Assembly (NCBI GenBank): GCA_025093555.1
Contig: JAIWNF010000001.1
Coordinates: forward strand, 1,550,001 to 1,614,000
From: Circinella umbellata
Lineage: Eukaryota; Mucoromycota; Mucoromycetes; Mucorales; Lichtheimiaceae
Direction: 5' to 3'
Length of the DNA stretch: 64,000 nucleotides
Numbering within the stretch: the stretch's first letter is position 1; each line of letters opens with the position of its first letter. Shown here piece by piece: positions 59,630-64,000 of the stretch. The position numbers and the translations under genes were made by a program. The notes beneath the pieces were generated by a model, which was given only the letters and a program-made list of their open reading frames with translations, made no database searches and was not told where the DNA came from.

Positions 59630-62600
59630 CTAAACTTGTGTATTATTATCATGATCCATGTCATCATTATCGTCCTTTTTGATAGTTGCATCTGATGAAG
59701 AAGTAGGCATTTCAGTATTCTTTTCTTCAGCAAGAGAGGCCAAACGCAACATACGTTCTGACGCTGCTAATTTCCTTGACCCGCTACGTGATCGTGATCT
59801 TGCTCTTGTATTATTATGATTACCGCTACTTGAAGTGGTGCTTGTTGTATTTGACAATATGGGAGATGTGGGAGATGTGGGAGGTAATGGTGGTACGGAT
59901 TCTTCTTCACTTTGGATATGTTTCAATAAATCCTCGGCACGCATAGCAACGGATTCACTTCGCGTTCGACGCCATTCTCTTCGAGCTGCCATAGACATAC
60001 GTCGACTATTTGCGCTCCTTCGTTTTGCTGCTGATGAGAGTTCTCCTGACCGTAATTTGTGCAATAGGGTATCCATAATATCTTTAGCTTCCTGAGCTTC
60101 ATTATCTGTTGTCGATTTTGTAATCACTTGATTAGTAGATGTAATAAAATATGATAAAAGAAGGGTTGGAAAGTATCAATTAGTTTTACCTTCTCCGCGT
60201 AATTCACTCGATTTATTACGTGCACGTTTAGCATGATTTCGTCGTTCTTCTTCAAAGTGTTTTGCGCGTTCCAATTGTTCTGCCTTTTTACGCTGAGCAA
60301 TAATATCACTTCGGGCACGCTAAATTATGTTCAAATATTAATTAATATGTGACCTCATGTGCCAAAATTTTTTTTACCAGAATGAAACTAATTTTAACAG
60401 CATATATATATATTTACCTCCCAACTTGATGTAAATGTTTTAAACACACCAAAGAATTCATCTGGTTTCATATCTCGAGGATTTTCACCGAAATAAGTAA
60501 CCGTATCCTTATAAGCAACATCCATAGAGGTATAGCGAACTTCTAATTGATCGAACTTTTCAATTGCTGCATCACGGAAATCATTCATTGTTTGCAAAAG
60601 TCGATCATGAGGTATAGGTTCTTCTTCATCCTTTTCATACCGTTCAATTTCATGCATCAATTTTTGTAATCCGACTCGAAGTTCATTATAATCCTTGATA
60701 AGATCCTGAATTGTCACTATTTTGTTTTCCAAAAATTTATTTACTCATTAGTGTACTCAATACGATAACATATTTTTCTTAATTTACAAATATGTTTTTT
60801 TTTTTTTTTACCTCGACAAGCTTCACCACATAGTTTAAGATCTTCCAATAGCGTTTCACTAATATCTGGAAATTTGTCTTCAATGATACCAACAAGGAAA
60901 TGTAATAATGTAGTTTCATTATTAGATGCCTTGGTATCGACAATCTATATGTTTCAGGTTAGCAAAAAAAAAATATGATATACAATAGAAAATATTTCAT
61001 CTTAGTTACCTTATTAATACTAGCAATACGAATACCAAATGCACCACCTTGGAAATTTGTACCGTTCAAAAAGTTACCGACCATCAGAACAAGCTAAAAA
61101 TAAATACCATAACATCTCATATTAACAACATAGTTTAAAATTGCTAGATAAGCAAAAAAAGCTAAACCAAAACTTACGCTTAAGAAATCCTTAAATGCTT
61201 TAGAATCTTTCACAGAAGTGGAAGCATCCATAACATTAGACATATTCTATACGACCAAAAAAAATATATATATATATTAATATCGTCGAATAAAAACGAC
61301 AGGTGAGAAAGACCTCATCACAATTTCTATACGTTATACCTTTCCAAGTTGGGTTATTCTTTCATTAAATGTTACTCTAAAGAGCATAATATCTATCCGT
61401 TCCTTGAATCGAGGGATCGTCATGATCTAATTATTATTATTATTATCATGATGTAATAAGATAAGATATACATATTTAGCTTACAAATATAATTTTCTGA
61501 TTTTTTTTTATTATTATTATAGAATCGACTTTTACCTCTGCACAGAACGCATCTGATTTTGACAAGTTTTGTATATCTTCTTCGGGTGCTGTTTTTAAGA
61601 ACACCGTTAATTTACCCATTTCATCAGGTGTTGGTGCATTTGCCAAAAGATTCTTCAATAAAATTTCAGTACAAAAACGATCATCAATAGATAAAATACG
61701 ATCCTTTGCTTCCTTGAATGATATATGTTTCAATTTTGCCAAAATTGCAATATCTAAAAAAAAAAACATTTTAATTTTTTTTTGTATTGATTGTGGTTCT
61801 GTGATACATGTTACATAATTTTGTTTTTTAAATAATGAGAAAAGAAACTTACTGATAATATGTGCTTTGCGTGAATCTAAGATACAAATTTCTTGTTTCT
61901 TTTCTTTCTTAGCTTGTTTCGATTTAACAATAATTTTTTGAGCAAACATAGATTCCATTTGATTGAAGATACCCTCTGCATCTAATCGGTCTTCAAGTGT
62001 TCGTTCATCATCTTCATTATTGAGTGTCCATATAGTAGCATTTAATCGATCCATAGTCATTTTTTGCCATTGAAGAGCGCGTGTCTTGACACCTGGAAGA
62101 TGGTTCATTGCTTTACGTGGAGCTATACCCATACCAACAGGTGGTGGTGCAGGTACGTTGCCAGGTGGAGGAGGTGGAGGAGGTGCCGGTGCATTGGACG
62201 AAGTTGATTTTGATGAAGAATCAGTTGATGAAGTTGAATCACGTGGTGATGATTCATTGATGATTTTGTTTACTGTGCTTCCTGGTACTGGTAGTGGTGG
62301 TGGTGGCGGTGGAGGAGGAGGTGGTGGTGGAATTGGTATATCGGATGGTCCTGATAAACCTATGTTTTGTTTAGCGGTAACGGTACCAGCAACTGATGAA
62401 GGAAGTGGCGGTGGTGGAGGAGGAGGTGGTGGTGGTGGAGGCGGCGCAAGAGGAGCACCTGTAGATGGTGTGGATGAGGGACTTTCATTACATGATATTG
62501 ATAATGGAGATGTGGGTGCTGGAGGAACGATAGTTTTACTACTAGATTTTGTTGGTAATGGCGATGGAGAATTGATGGTGTTACTACTAGATTTTGTTGG

Positions 62601-64000
62601 TAATGGCGATGGAGAAATGATGGTGTTACTGCTAGATTTTGTTGGCAATGGCGAAGGAGAAATGATGGTGTTACTACTAGATCTTGTTGGTAATGGCGAT
62701 GAAGAATTGATGGTATTACTACTAGATCTTGTAGGTGATGGTAATGATGGCTGTTGATTTGATCGTGATAGATTGCTACTATCACTAGGATTTAATTGTT
62801 CATATGTATGTTCGGTTGTTGAAGACGTCCGTCTATTAAATGAACCCAATCCATCAACTAGTGAAGCACTACTGCCAAACCGTTTTCTACTAATAATTGG
62901 TTCACTGTCGCTATCATCTTCTTTATGGTTATTTCTAATCTTTTCAGGTGCAGAAGACCGTTTAGCTGACGCCAAGTCACCGATAACATGCAATGTATCT
63001 CTGCTGCGTCTTTGGTTATCACCTTTACTGCCAGTCTCATGCAATCTAGATTTTGATTGACGAGATTTAGCTACTGATCCAAATGGTGCTGCATCGTCGT
63101 CGTTGTCACTGGTATTATTACTGCTGCTGCTATTTGTATCTTCTGATACTTCGTTGATGAATAATAGATTATTGTTAGAGGATTCTTCACTGTCGTGGTT
63201 GGTATGAAATTGTCCAACATTCGTAGTAAAATTGGAAGATGATGATGAAAAATTATATTGATCATGAGACTTCGTTGCTACAGAACCCCTATATTGGTAA
63301 CTGTCTGATTTGTTGCGAGAATGATAAATACTATTATTGTTCTTTTCAGTCAAATCTTGCTGTGATAGAGTTGAAGATTTTGACGTCGCTGGTACTGGTG
63401 CGTCCAAAATAGGTGATGTGGAATATTGTTGCTGTTGCTGTGTTTTGGTATTACTTGATGTTTGATGAAGATGAGGAGATGATGGAGATAAAGGAGATAT
63501 ATTGTTTAAGAAATCGCTGCTTGCCGAAAACGATTCATTATCTAATTTCAATGATAATTGTGGTGGTCGGCGTTCTGTTGATACTCTTCTCGGTTGTGCA
63601 AATCGTGAGTATTGCGCCACATCAAATTCTTCATTATCGCTGCTACTACTATCACTGCCAAAACCAGTAACACTTTTTCTGTCATTTTCAACGGAGCTAG
63701 TAGAAGATCTAGTTGAAATGAATAAAGATTAAATTGATTTACAATAAACAATAATATATTATAAACGATGGTAGAAAATCGCGTTTACCTTCTTGAACCA
63801 CCAAAGTTTGCGAAGTTCGCTTTAAGTTCTTCTTGAAGTGTCATTGTAGGCGATACTATTTCATCAGTTGGTGAAGTAAGATTATTTACAGGACGAACAG
63901 GTGCAAAATTGCGACGTCTAGCAGCATTTCCACCTCGTACTGAAGAACCCATCAATGGCATAGCTCCTGGTACAACAAAATCAGCAAGCCCGCTGCTAGA
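59630..64000 (-). CDS. Diaphanous-related formin (FH1-FH2-DAD), 5' end outside window
   Basis: Ten exons close in phase in this window: 64000-63789 (partial), 63708-61853, 61753-61536, 61426-61340, 61246-61178, 61093-61010, 60944-60812, 60716-60418, 60319-60190 and 60126-59630, about 1194 residues. A long Ser-rich region includes five copies of a 15-residue unit (SSSNTIISPSPLPTK, about 62530-62755). FH1 has three polyproline blocks. FH2 follows: LPGVKTRALQWQKM, IPRFKERIDIMLFRV, LVLMVGNFLNGTNFQGGAFG and NNETTLLHFLV. The C-terminus has IMDTLLHKLRSGE and a basic run, a DAD. Formins nucleate and elongate actin filaments; the DAD binds an N-terminal inhibitory domain released by Rho GTPase. The GBD-FH3 half should lie beyond 64000. 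No lesions were seen. Confidence 0.95.

Noticed and set aside
62086..62757. Long plus-strand frame with Gly-rich runs opposite the formin
   Set aside because: It is the antisense of the polyproline FH1 region and the 15-residue repeats; the codon bias of the formin strand explains it.

Overview
The window looks like a fungal chromosome segment, most likely from an early-diverging, AT-rich Mucoromycota genome (Mucorales-like). Reasons: spliced genes with many short GT-AG introns (about 50-150 nt), a Bni1/Diaphanous-type formin, fungal adenylate-forming reductases, a DHA1-like MFS carrier, a HET-domain relic, and repetitive protein families that I recall only from that phylum. The assignment is by inference; no rRNA or tRNA is present to confirm it.

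Layout. 1-0.6 kb: degenerate minisatellite and a 193-bp tandem duplication. 2.4-4.2 kb: HET-domain pseudogene. 6.5-8.8 kb: decayed copy A of a DNA transposon whose DDE transposase ends in a chromodomain and which carries a convergent small zinc-binding ORF. 9.1-12.1 kb: broken genes of unknown function, plus the right end of a second CACTA-like element at 10.9-11.6 kb. 14.8-17.0 kb: six-exon coiled-coil protein with a PGPGEY motif (HMMR-like). 17.8-18.1 kb: tiny three-exon Tom5-like gene. 20.4 kb: secreted cysteine-rich protein. 22.5-32.3 kb: a 9.8-kb CACTA-like element with matching terminal inverted repeats and inverted arrays of 10-bp subterminal repeats. It carries a Tnp2-type transposase and a divergent coiled-coil gene. 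Chromodomain-transposon copy B lies inside it, and copy B is itself interrupted by a 998-bp element.

33.7-34.4 kb: relic of an unknown gene. 34.4-35.3 kb and 35.3-40.6 kb: two related long-arm foldback elements, the second split by a 4.27-kb hAT transposon with a perfect 8-bp target duplication. 40.7-46.1 kb: tandem paralogues of unknown function; the second is decayed and cut at its 5' side by a deleted hAT derivative. 47.1-59.3 kb: the most gene-like block, holding two tandem adenylate-forming genes (a stand-alone adenylation enzyme and a complete A-T-R reductase) followed by an MFS transporter, which suggests a small-metabolite module. 59.6-64.0 kb: diaphanous-related formin (FH1-FH2-DAD), whose N-terminal half lies beyond the right edge.

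Splice sites were assigned by reading-phase bookkeeping. In the intact genes every exon chain closes in frame. The mobile and accessory genes carry isolated TAG/TGA codons that fit C-to-T decay, while the housekeeping-like genes carry none.
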